A stretch of 64,000 nt of DNA, taken from assembly GCA_038093975.1 (NCBI GenBank), contig JBBPTG010000082.1, forward strand, positions 1 to 64,000. The letters are read 5' to 3'. Each line of letters starts with the position of its first letter. Within the stretch, counting starts at the first letter, position 1. The notes beneath the pieces were generated by a model, which was not told the DNA's origin, did not search any database, and saw nothing but the letters and a program-made list of their open reading frames with translations. Origin of the DNA: Chalciporus piperatus (taxonomy: Eukaryota; Basidiomycota; Agaricomycetes; Boletales; Boletaceae). Below, piece after piece: positions 9,850 to 20,411 of the stretch. A program made the translations under genes and the position numbers.

Positions 9850-12146
9850 GTTGTAGAGAGATGCCCCCGTGGGTCGACAAGGCGAATCGCTGGTGAGTCC
9901 TTGTTAAATACTTCATGGAGCCAAAATTACACTCATGGTAACTCATGACCCATACCGGGCCATACGTGATCTCTTCTGTTAGAAAAATACGTCTGATCAA
10001 TTTCCGAACAAGACAACTTCAAGTTGAATGTGACTGCGCCAGCGAGACCGTGAGAAACTAGCCACCTTGAACAGTTAGATCGTTTTCCTCCGCGAAGTAC
10101 ATTTTTGCTTGCAATTGGAGAGCCCACAGTGGAGTAAGAGCCAGAGATTACCGCTGGCCTCCAGGGACAGGTCCACTTCAAGTCGTGGAGTGCCCCAAAA
10201 CACACATCGATCGTAACTAAGCTTGCCGGTTTACCGACTCGGATCAAAGAAAGCATGTGAGTACTAGCATTGGATGAAAGAGAGGTACTCTCAGAGCATA
10301 TTTGGTCCGCGGGGACAACTGCGGTAAGCATCTGCGTGCTTTTCCCGGAGGAGAACGAAGCTCAGCCTGATCTTCCAACCGTCCTCATTGCTCAGCGCTC
10401 AACCCCCGCTAGCTTCCTCCTCGGCCCCAGCAAGATATTCAAATTCACATCGTTGGGACAATGCGGCGGGTCTGGTTCTCAACTTCTTCGTCGGACATCG
10501 TGCTGTATTCTGGTTGGAGGATGCAGTCAATCGGCGATGTAGTGCTACACCAGGACTTCGCTGTGTGATGCACTCTTGCAGATCGGAAACCGATAAAGTC
10601 AATGACTTGCCCACGGTTCTGACGTTTGTTGGTCCCAAAGTTGCTGACCTTGGCCCGCAGCAGCAGAACCTTTTTGGCAACTACTTAGACTGAATCATGA
10701 TGGAACCTCCGAGTCATAGCCGCGCACACTCTGAGTCTCAAGCGCAACCCCACTCGGAACTCAAACGCTTCGTCAACTTGAAACGACCCGAGTTTCAATT
10801 CGCGCCCGAGGCCCCGAGCAATGGAGAAAGTCGCGTCCAAGTTGCGGTGAGTATGCTACTCTGTCCGCTAGTAGCATAGTTGAGCCGCTCAGTAGTAACA
10901 GAATTTGGATGTGGGATGAAGAAGCATCGTTCTCACTACACTGAGGGCCTGAAGCTGGCATTGCTTTGCTTCCCACGTGCAACCGGGGATCATTACAATA
11001 CTCTCCCTACCAAGGGGCGTCCATAACTCTAAAACATGAAATCGACTACCCCAAAGTGCTGGCCGTGACCCCGAACACTTGACCCACCACAACTACTCAC
11101 ACGTGATATATACGCTAACTATTTATGGCAAGGCCGCACGTAGGGTATGAGGACTACTACTCGATGAAGCTGCATCTACGATAAAAAAACTAGGTGATGA
11201 AGGGTTAGAGCACAGAGAAAACATTAGGTATGTATAGTATTTCGGGTATATTACCAATTAGAAAAATATAAACACTGCAACGAAGTTCGTTCACAGCTAA
11301 ATATCAGTCAGAGCGAGTGCGCTTCATCTCCGTAGCAACGCGTGTCTCAGCCTTCCGTTTCAGGGGGGCACGGGCTTGTTCAGGTTGTGCGGAAACATAA
11401 GGGAGAGTCACTGTTGCTGCGGAGGGTTCAAGAGTCGCACCCTTGGCGATGAATGCAATTTCTTCACTGCCTATGGACAGCACAGTGGCAAGGGTATTGG
11501 GAAGGTTGCGAGGCTGATTGAGAGTGGTGTCCCAGTGCTGTGGATGGACATTTTCCATTGAGACTCGCGAATGGAGGGTGCGAGTCAAGGCCCTTCGATG
11601 GATTGGAACCTGGGGAAAGGTCAAAGTAGGTCGAGTCGGGCTCTCCTTCAGAGGTGAACTTGGTGGTCTCAATGGGTTGGCTATCCCGGGCAGAAAGTGG
11701 CACCGAGTACATTGATGGATCCTGGTAGCCTTCAGATGCATATTCGGATCTTTGGAGAGCACGGCGCGTGTGTTTGCATGTGTGGACGCGGGTCTTAGCT
11801 AACGGTTCAATAGGGGAGAATGCAGAATCACTCAGGAACTCAGTCTTCCACTGTTTAGAGTTATGGACGCCCCTTGGGTTGAACGAATATGTATTGCACC
11901 AAAACAATCACCAGTAAGCCAGCGCCCAAGTAAAGTTGAAGGTACAGTGCATCTGAATGTGTTATCCTTCGATGACCTGGTGGCATGATGTGAAAAAAAA
12001 CGATTTGCTCAACTGTTGTCAGTGGTTCAAAGTCTCAACAGCTCCGGTAAGATCTACTTCGGTGAGCCACACCACACAACATGCCACCGGCACGAGATAC
12101 AGAATCAACTTCAACCATTGCTCAGTTAGCTGGCATCAGCCCTCAT
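9850..12146. other. Gene-poor stretch with unassigned small frames
   Basis: I find no gene I can support. On the minus strand 11861-11986 could encode a 41-residue peptide with one membrane helix (LYLGAGLLVIVLVQYIFV). A separate Ser/Pro-rich minus frame lies at 11464-11907. They do not join by a plausible intron and neither resembles a known family. Bases 10081-10130 share a stretch (CGCGAAGT, TTTTTGCTTGCAAT) with 60880-60910, which suggests a small dispersed repeat. Confidence 0.4.
11010..11877. repeat. Exact 23-base inverted repeat 0.8 kb apart
   Basis: Bases 11010-11032 (CCAAGGGGCGTCCATAAC then TCTAA) are the exact reverse complement of 11855-11877. The match stops within one or two bases on either side. 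It could be the ends of a small decayed inverted duplication; no target-site duplication was seen. Confidence 0.65.
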
Positions 12147-12320
12147 GGTAGGAAGTACAACGACCAACGAACCAGACATCTCTTTACTTTGTGGAGTATC
12201 TTGGTGTACTTTGAAAAAGTCGCCTTGACCTGGAGCATAGTTATTAGTAAGTACTATCATGCTCCGTTGTCGAGGGTACCCAACCGGGTGCTACTGACCA
12301 TAGACGTTCAGCTTGCATAT
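12147..12320 (-). pseudogene. Remnant of a 2-oxoglutarate/Fe(II) oxygenase (prolyl-4-hydroxylase-like)
   Basis: Two exon pieces flank an apparent intron ending CTCCAG. The first (about 12297-12318) reads KLNVYG only if a two-base insertion is ignored. The second reads QGDFFKVHQDTPQ then KEMSGSLVVVLPT. The HxD pair (His-Gln-Asp) and the GSLVVVLP strand are typical of the large Agaricomycete family of P4H-like oxygenases. The expected HEGG segment, distal His and Arg cannot be followed downstream, and stops and frame breaks surround the core. Minus-strand frames at 12470-13010 may be further upstream exons but I could not assign them. Confidence 0.6.
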
Positions 12321-13274
12321 AAGTCGGCCGGAGTCGGGGACAGGGCGACTTGGCGCCGCTACGATTTGTTCGTGGTGAGAGGCAACGGGCCGTGACGTCC
12401 TGCGACGCTGACGTGTTAGATACACGAAACGTTGCAGGAAGCGCGACAGACACGTTCTCATGTTCCGTCTACTCTCCTGGGCGGACCAATTAAGAGTCGG
12501 GATGAAGGCAGTCGTTCATCCTCCACTACGTTCCGCCAACGGGTTACCCACCCTCGAAGGAAGTGCGTCCAAGTCCTGTGATATTACGCGAGCAAGGGGT
12601 TGTCTGAGCCGTTTCAAACGAAATTCGTCTCGCTCGAAAGTCCCGGTTTGACTTTTCCATTCAAAGGTTACCTGGGCACAACCTTGGCATGCGACTCACT
12701 TCTGTAAAGTTCTGGGAATCGGTGACTTGAAAACGAAGGCAAATGTGTTTGGGCACGATGGAAGTCCGACATTGCTTCTGCAGGCTTCGTGAGTGAGTCG
12801 GTCTCTCTTCCACTCTCGTTCTTCGCGAGGGAATCCTTTCCAATGATTTGGGGACTCAAGGTGATCGCCACAAGGACGAGAGCGAGTTGTGTCTCCTTGC
12901 TCCGAGTCGATTTCTTCCCCCTCGTACTCTTCGATCGGCTCAGGGGCAGTGACGCAGGTCATAACGGAGGGTTTCGTTCCGGGTAGTGGGACTCCAGAAT
13001 TTTCACCCACTGTCTATCTCCAAGTTCGTGGAACCACACAGCCTGAGGCAGTAGACTGGATAGATATCTTCGATCATAGGCTCGTTTTTATATCCTCTAC
13101 CGCGTACTTTCCCGTCCGAGAGCTTGCAATAATCAACGAAATGGAGATCGTCGTAAGACGGTTGACCTGGTGCATAGTACGGTACATACGGACCCGAATC
13201 ATCTATATCGCATCGCTCTTTCCCATGTGTCAGGGAACAACCGTTGAACTCGGCGAGAAATAACATACATCGGC

Positions 13275-14573
13275 TTAACCATCCAGCAACCCTCTCTGTC
13301 GCAGGTACTCCTGATGTTCTGCGCGATGGGCCATCACCAAACCTTCGACCCAACGTCTCCACATTGGGACACGAATCTACAATAGCATCCAATCAGATCA
13401 AGGCTCAATGCAAGCAAGCGACTTTATATCATACCCAACCAATCACATCGAGCATCAGATCAGTCATCACATTGGTTCTCGCTGTAAGACCGCGAGTTGT
13501 AGCTCGGAACAAACTTGGTCCAAGGTCCGACGTAATGTGGGGGTCACCTCGCTCGACACCTGCAGAGGTGTTGGTTTGAATATACAGGATACTGTTAGCC
13601 ATTGCTCCAGTTACCTTCGAGCATTCCCCGGGCACATTGTTCGGCTGTCTGTCCTTCATCTGCCTTCTCGATTTCCTTCGTAATCCAAGGTTTGGATTTC
13701 ATCTCCTCGTCGTACCCTGCGGTGTAAATTGTTCCGGGGAAAAAGGTTTGCACCTCGATATCATACAACATGAGCTCGGAGCGTAAAGTATCACCCAGAC
13801 CTGAAGGGTATTCATGTCACATGGCCGGATCGAAGATTGAATAGATTGCTTACCCCGGAGTGCATGTTTGGCTGGGGAGTACGAGGCCCATCCGATGAAG
13901 GACATGTATCCCAGGATTGATGATACCAGGACTATCTTGCCTTTCTTCCCTTGTCTGGCCATTTGTTTTGCGGCCGCCTGTCGAGACCTAATGTTGAGCA
14001 CAACCTCAGTTCACGCATGGGAATTGACTTTGACTGACGAAGGCCGTCCATGCCTGGACCCAATACCCGTTGACCATGCCCTGAGACAGGTCCTTGTCGT
14101 CCATTTCCAAAAAAAACATGGGCTTCGAACTCCCTGCGCAGGCGAATACCGCGTCAGGGGCATGGCCTCCGTGCGGATCACTTGCAGCGCGTAACGCTGC
14201 AGCAGACGCCTCCGCAGTGTCCAAAGAGAATGAGAAGGCTTTGAAAATTTGGTCTGGAGACTGACGGGCAGCCTAGCCAGAAACGAAGCATCCGAGTAAG
14301 CTTTTCACTTGCGTTACTGAAATCTAAGAAACTGGTACCTCTATCTCTTTGAGAGCACTATCAAGCTTACTCTGTGTACGTGCGACGATGGAAACATGCG
14401 CGCCTTTCTGGGCAACGAGTTTGGCTACTGCGAGACCGAGGCCTTGACTGCCGCCAGTAATATACACGTGCTATGAGATCAAGGCGAAATGTCAGACGAC
14501 ATGACTGGTAACTCCACGTGTGCCTAGCACTCGCCTTGCCCTTTGGATCCCATCGTTTTGTAGACGAAAACAT
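13275..14573 (-). CDS. 3-ketosphinganine reductase-like short-chain dehydrogenase (Tsc10/KDSR family)
   Basis: Exons 14573-14535, 14470-14339, 14272-14039, 13977-13854, 13800-13615, 13559-13435 and 13376-13275 join to 314 codons (313 residues). The NADPH fold begins HVYITGGSQGLGLAVAKL. The family signatures are PDAVFACAGSS, KIVLVSSILGYM, the catalytic SYSPAKHALRG (YxxxK), FFPGTIYTAGYDEE and the tail IRVPMWRRWVEGLVMAHRAE. KDSR reduces the 3-keto group of 3-ketosphinganine at the ER. Homologues such as Fum13 do the same for sphinganine-analogue metabolites. Intron 1 uses a GC donor (14534-14533). The chosen start MFSSTKRWDPKGK has no N-terminal helix, as in yeast Tsc10. It diverges from the AONS gene across a 1.17-kb shared promoter region. 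It could be the housekeeping KDSR; linkage to AONS favours a cluster role. Confidence 0.9.
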
Positions 14574-15745
14574 TCCGATGAGTAGAGGCGTCAATCAAGC
14601 TCAAGGAGGGAAGTGCATGCAAATGGCACACAATACCGATAAACCCCAAGTTGGAGCTGACTAACCTCAGGCTGGAGGTTAAGAATGGCGATGCGAATAT
14701 CGCTTGATAACATTACTTTGGCATCCTTGAACCAATTGTGATGCACCCTGAATGTACTGCGGACGCAATCTTGCGAACTATCTGCGCGACGAAGCCCATG
14801 GGGCGAGTAGAAGAACGGGAGTAGAACCTCGGTTACCAAGTCTGCGGTCGTCCGTGAGTGTACGTCATTGCGATGATGTTCGATCAACTTTCTGAGCGGA
14901 CATGAACTTGAAGCTTTGAAGTTTGGACCCGATCTTGTGTGCGAGTCGTAGCCGTGCTGGTTTGGCCGAATAAGAGAAACCCGGCTTGTCTCTGAGACAG
15001 GCGGGGTGTATCGATCCGGCCATGCGGGTTCAAACATCCCGTGGCTAGCCTACAGTAACTGACGTTGTTACTCCGAGATTACCTCTCTTCATTGGCAAAT
15101 GCTACTTACATGCTTTCTTTGATCGGTAAACCGGCAAGCCTAGTTACGATCAATTTTTTTATCGGAACTCCACGACTTAGACTGGAACGATTTGGGACTT
15201 GTCCCCGCAGACCACGTCAGGCATGCAAAGCAGTCTAACGTGACATTGGAGGGTGCCTTTCGGACCCCTCCGGCCCTTTTGCGAGCTTTGATCGCTTGAC
15301 CGAACTCCATGTCAAATATATAACCCTATCTGGGAGCTATACTAAATAGAGTAACGCAAAAGGCCTCAAGTTGACCAGTCCCAACATTTAGATATGATAT
15401 CAGCCCCCACACGTACTATCCGTGCTGAACCAAAAAAAATTGCTAGGGCCGCAGCATTGATTCCAAAAATGAATGCTTCTAGACCCGTTCATAATTCGAG
15501 AAGACGTGCCACGCTCTTCTACTAAGCTCGAGCCTCGAGGTGACCCCCACCGCCGGGCATCATGATCATGATGAACCTCGACGACGTAATAAGGTATGTC
15601 TGACAATTTCAGTAAAGCTTATTCTCAGATTGCTACCCGGAGTATCGTTGTGGCCCGGGTTATGGAGGTTCGTCGGCTCCTCGACTCAATATAAGTTTTG
15701 TCCTTGTCTGCTTTCTGACGAAAACTTTACACTGCGACAGCAACC
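14574..15745. promoter_or_regulatory. Shared upstream region between divergent KDSR-like and AONS genes
   Basis: This 1.17-kb stretch separates two divergent starts. A TATA-like AAATATATAAC lies at 15315-15325. The string ACTAAATAGAGTAAC at 15339-15353 recurs near 22819, downstream of the second desaturase. A 148-codon minus frame at 14591-15037 is open but ends in a stop just before the KDSR start, has no recognisable domain and was not called a gene. A further exon for either gene cannot be excluded. Confidence 0.4.
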
Positions 15746-17149
15746 ATGGGCAAACCTCTCGATGATTCTATGCAACGGGCTTTGACCCAACGTCTTGAGC
15801 TCATGGGCAGAATCCTCATGGACATGAAGACCTATCCTCCTTCTTCTGCCCCTGACCTCTTTTCCAATGACTATCTCTCGCTATCCACCGACTCCGTTAT
15901 GCGGGAGATCTTCCTCAAACGCCTTCACTCCAGTCCAAGAATCTTCGGTTCAACGGGCTCGCGCATCTGCAATGGCAGCTCCGATGACCATAACGCGCTC
16001 GAACGCCAGGTGGAGCAATTCTACAATGCAGAGTCTGCGTTGACCTTCTCCTCTGGGTTTGATGCGAACATGGCGTTTTTCGGCTGCGTCCCCCAACCAT
16101 CAGATGTCATCGTATACGATCAACTCATGCACATGTCTGCGCGAGAAGGCTTCCGCTCGTCCGCGTGTCGCGGATCCACCTACAAGTTCACCCATAATTC
16201 CGTTGCGGACCTGGAGAAGACGTTACAGGACGCTTTGAAGAAACACCCAGATGTCATGGCTGGAAAAGCTACCATCTTTGTTGTCGTCGAAAGTCTCTAC
16301 AGCATGGACGGCGACTTCTCTCCACTTCGTCAGATGATCGAAGTCGTCGAGAAGATCGTTCCTGCGGGGCATTACCATATCTACGTTGACGAAGCGCACA
16401 CGACCGCCTTGTGCGGTCCAAATGGTAGTGGCTACGTATCCCTACTTGGACTGAACGATCGCGTGCAAACGGTCGTACATACATTCGGCAAGGCATTCGG
16501 TTTCCACGGCGGTGAGCTTGTTTTATTTCCTGAGATGTCGCGTTTCTCATCGATTTGGCAGCTGTTATACTCAGTTCACCACTCGTCCATCGATACATCA
16601 TCGGCTTCGCGAGTCATTTCATCTTTTCTACATCCATGCCGTTCATGAATGTGTTTGCGATGCGCTCGGCTCTTGATGTCGTCGCCAGCGAACGTGGGGA
16701 ACAAGTAAGTCCGGGTTTAGTATCTATCCGGCCTTTGGTCTAATCATAGATCATTTGTGTAGCTCCGCCATAATCTAGCTCGGATGTGTAGATATACCCA
16801 AAGTCGCCTCTCGAAAGCACTCGAGGCCATCCCGCCTAGTTTGCTTGCTCTGGCTCAATGTGACGGAATCAAATCTGTCCAGGGCGTAGAGTCTCCGATC
16901 ATTCCCATCCTCTCTCCCCTTGCTATGGAGCTCGCCGACTTCCTCCGCACAAAGGGGTATGGCGCATCATACATTTCATTACCGATTGCGCCCACTGCTC
17001 GTATTCGCGTAATTATACACGCGAGGAATACGGAGAAAGAGATCGATGACTTTGCTGCGGTTCTGGTTGAGTGGGCAAAGGCGCAGCAGGTCGCTCCTCT
17101 TCGCGAGCTTCCATACTATGACTCCAATGCTCCTAGAGCCCGTCTGTGA
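15746..17149 (+). CDS. Alpha-oxoamine synthase (AONS/BioF/SPT family, PLP-dependent)
   Basis: Exons 15746-16511, 16562-16704 and 16763-17149 join to 432 codons (431 residues). PLP-fold motifs are FSNDYLSLS, SSPRIFGSTGSRICNGSS, VVVESLYSMDGDFSPL, YVDEAHTTALCGPNGSG and VVHTFGKAFGFHGG with the Schiff-base Lys in TFGKA. The C-terminal part ISLPIAPTARIRVIIHARNT completes the family fold. These enzymes condense an acyl-CoA with an amino acid and lose CO2: KAPA synthase (BioF), serine palmitoyltransferase, or AONS enzymes of sphinganine-like metabolites. The last residues Ala-Arg-Leu fit a PTS1 peroxisomal signal, as in fungal BioF. Linkage to a KDSR-like reductase and two desaturases instead suggests an acyl-amine metabolite. 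Both readings remain open. There is no transmembrane segment, unlike fungal SPT subunits. Confidence 0.9.
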
Positions 17150-17320
17150 TATCTAGATGTTCTTTTTTTACTTCTGTTTAGAACGATGCGTCTGTAGAAC
17201 TTGTTCTGTAAGGGTAAACAATCGGATGGTGTTATTTCCGGGACATCGACCCCGTGAACTTGGGCCCGGTCTACAACGTTATCGCTTGACGATTCTGCAA
17301 TTGAAGGCCTACAGCCTCAT

Positions 17321-17670
17321 TGACCGGCTAAGGTTGTATATGCGCCACGTGTCAGAATCTATAAATATTCACTCGTTATGGAGCTTCATGAATATCTTAT
17401 GGACGACTGGCTGTGGAACTGCTAAAAATTACGCGTTCCGGTATCAAGTATCGAGATTTGATGACTTACCGTAGGCTTTTAATCCGGGTTGAAAACGGGG
17501 CTGGATGTGGTTTGACCGGCCAAGGTTGTATATGCGCCACGTGTCAGAATCTATAAATATTCGGGACCACCATCATTCTCGTTATGGAGATTCATGGATG
17601 AGTCTTATCGACGACTGGCTGTGGAACTACTAAAAATTACGCGTTCGGGTATCAAGTATCGAGATTTGAT
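17321..17670. repeat. Tandem duplication of a promoter-like ~150-bp unit
   Basis: 17321-17463 and 17513-17670 are near copies separated by about 50 bases. Each contains GACCGG, GCCACGTGTCAGAATC, a TATAAATA box (17360-17367 in copy 1) and the tail ACGCGTTC then GTATCAAGTATCGAGATTTG. Copy 2 carries an extra GGGACCACCATCATTC after the TATA-like box. The unit lies between the convergent 3' ends of the AONS gene and desaturase 1. No plus-strand gene follows, so its role is unclear. Confidence 0.75.
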
Positions 17671-17795
17671 CTGAGATTCCATCGTTAAATTCAAGCAGTA
17701 AGTACAAGAAAGTACATATATAGGATAGACATGCATCACCCGGCTAAATCCAAACTCAAGATTTCAATCGCAAAAGGACAAGGCAACCACGACTT

Positions 17796-19795
17796 TCACA
17801 TCGCCTCCTCCGCAAGCTGACGAGCGGCCTTGCCCTCTTTGTTCCTGTAAAAGAGGACTTCCCCGTCGTCTTCGATAAAAATACATTCGGTAAACGCCCT
17901 GTGCAGAGCCCTAAATCCGTTCTAAAAGGAGGAAGAAGTTAGTTGATAATCTAGGTTTTACACTTGTGGGACAAGCCCGCTACGTGCCGTCGTGTCGTAA
18001 TTGTAGTCTTCTCCCAGAACAGGTTTGATGTATTCGGTAATCTTGGGCAGATTGTCTGTCAAGTTCAATCAGACATCGGCAAGCTTGATTATAGTTAGCG
18101 CAACAAACGAACAGAATGGCGCTAGGGTGACTGTGGCGTTATTGATTAGGATTTGTACAGGCTGTGGGTGAGGAGGCTAACTCACAAAAGTGATGGGCGA
18201 TATGGTCATGACTGCCCCGATCTTTGAGTAACAAAAGTAGCCACAAGCACGAGGACGACTGACCTGATGTTATGCAAGAAGAAACGTCCGACCCATCCCA
18301 GGAGAGGCCGATCAACGGTCGCCAATGCACCACGGAGGTAAGTCCAGCTGCTGCCACGATAATGCGGGATAGTGGGGTCAGAGTGATGAATGAAAGTGAG
18401 CATGACAACCCCTAGAACAACGATTAAAAATACATCCAGTGAGACATTAGATTGACCCACAGTGGTTTGCAAGCTAGAAGTCCATCAAGGAGTAAGCTGC
18501 ATCACTAGAAGATACATAATGGGCGCGTGGTACGAACCGAGTACGGTATGAAGTAGAATTTGACCAAATTAAGAAAGCCAACCTGGCTCGCGAAGTACCA
18601 CAAGACGTTTGCCATCAAGGCGAGGCTGATATTCGAAGCGATGATCAAGTGCTTATCACCAAGCTTGAATAACACAGATGACGGCGAGAAATGCTAACGT
18701 GATATCTCAGCAAAACGTCGTTCTCGTATCAACAAATCACCTACATTGGTCCACTTGGGATGGCTTTAAAGGATGAGCGTCTGGCGGGACTAGAAACGTG
18801 GATACTTACTTAGGGTTTCCCATCGCATCCGTCGAAAGATAGGCTTGCCATCCAAATACTTGCATAGTCAGCATACGCAGAAGAGTGTAGATGGGAGTTT
18901 CTTTTCAACATAAAGTTAGGAGATTCGTAAGGAATACCATCAGATATCTCTACCTTCAAAAATGTCATGGTAGTCAGCAACATGTGCGATTTCGCTTGGT
19001 GGAAGCTTGTAGTACGAGCGTGACCTCGGTATGAAAGTACCATCCCTGAAGTGGTCCTCGTCAATGAATGACTGGATCGAATATACCCGATCATACTCAC
19101 CTTTCCAGCGAGTTGCTACCTTTCTGTTTGGAAACATGAAAAATTAGTATAAGCTAACACGAGCAACAACTGAGACTTGCATGATGTCTGGCCACGGTCA
19201 CATGTGATTCAGATAGCTGATGATGATGATGAAATACGAAAGAATGGTACTCACGCTTGGTGAGTTGCGCGCCAGCTGAAGTAAGGCACGAGCAAGAGCT
19301 GCGAGAATGCGTCAGCTAGCACAAGAGTTGAAGCGACCACTTACAGTATGTAAGGTCATTCCGATCGCATGGTTAACCCAGCTTAAGGGCGACAGCGACA
19401 TATGTCCGGCCTCGTGGGCTATTTCATATTGAGCGAAGAGCCCGGGCCATGAAAGACGAACCACACGAACCAAGGACCCAACAACCAGCAAGGATAATTC
19501 CCTGCCAGAACCAATAGAACGCCCAAAGCGACCAATACACTGTCTGAACCCCGAGGAATGGGATACGTTCAGCGACTACGGCAGACCAAGTACCGATGTT
19601 GGTAGCAAAACGGTACATCAAAGCGGCGAAAATGAGGTCGCGAAGGACATAACACAACGACTTGAATGTCGACCTCTGCAACAGATGATTCGGAACGGCA
19701 GCATGAACCTGCGCGACCGTCACCGTTGGAAACTTGAATGGCGTATTCTTCCGCGCTTCGTATTCCGGGCTGTCCTTGAACAAGTTGTCTATCAT
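17796..19795 (-). CDS. Delta12-type fatty acid desaturase 1
   Basis: A membrane di-iron desaturase spread over about 13 short exons, from ATG at 19795 (MIDNLFKDSPEYEARKN) to TGA at 17796-17798. The three histidine boxes are AHEAGH, THQAHH and HIAHH. Typical neighbours are VLRDLIFAALMYRFATNIG, FGWQAYLSTDAMGNP, TNHFSPSSVLFK, NHWVVMLTFIHHSDPTIPHY, RGALATVDRPLLGW and the tail FIEDDGEVLFYRNKEGKAAR. This matches oleoyl Delta12-desaturases of fungi, which act on phospholipid-bound acyl chains in the ER. Every exon could be followed in frame. The last intron appears to use a GC donor (17987-17986). The in-frame codon at 19891 is TTG, so 19795 is preferred. It is divergent from desaturase 2. Confidence 0.88.
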
Positions 19796-20411
19796 GATGA
19801 GTGTTGGTGTCTGAGTGGGCAAAGCACCAGCGACGGGATTTATGCAATGACGAGAGGATATCGTGAACTCGTCTGCTTCATTGGTATTCAACTTCGGCTA
19901 TCAGTTGGACCCGAGCAGCATGCCTCCTGTTGGCCTCCTGGACCTCCAACCGAAATACCCTCCGGGGTGTGTAATCGGCTGCTTGAAGCTTTGCCAGCGA
20001 ATTGCCAAATGCAGTCGGATCTAGATCGGAGATCGTCCATTACGGCAAACTTGAATGACTTACCCGAGGACAGTTGTAAGTACGAAACCCACAGAGTAGT
20101 TTACTATCTAAAGCGTATCGGAAGGGTTTAGCTGGCGAGCGGAGTCGCGTACTTGCGCGATCTCAACCCGAAATTCATTACGGGCTTCACAGCTCTACGC
20201 ACGAGATGGCTCACCGTACTACTTATCCTTGCTAACTTGTACGCGAAAGAAGGCCGTTATTCCTTATTCAGACTCAGATACTTCCCATTTCTACCGAACA
20301 GGCTTTCATGAGCTGCGCATTCCCGGACGGCCGTCGCTACTACTCCCCGAGAAGCTGGCATTTAAGTGCGGCAGATTTTCAATCCAAATGTTCGAGACCT
20401 CTGGACTGACC
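19796..20411. promoter_or_regulatory. Shared upstream region between divergent desaturase genes
   Basis: Six hundred bases separate the two divergent start codons. Short open frames on both strands lack homology. No TATA box is obvious. The head-to-head layout allows co-regulation of both desaturases. Confidence 0.35.

Noticed and set aside
14591..15037. 148-codon minus frame upstream of the KDSR-like gene
   Set aside because: It ends in a stop just before the KDSR start, has no domain, and cannot be spliced in frame to the next exon with the visible signals.
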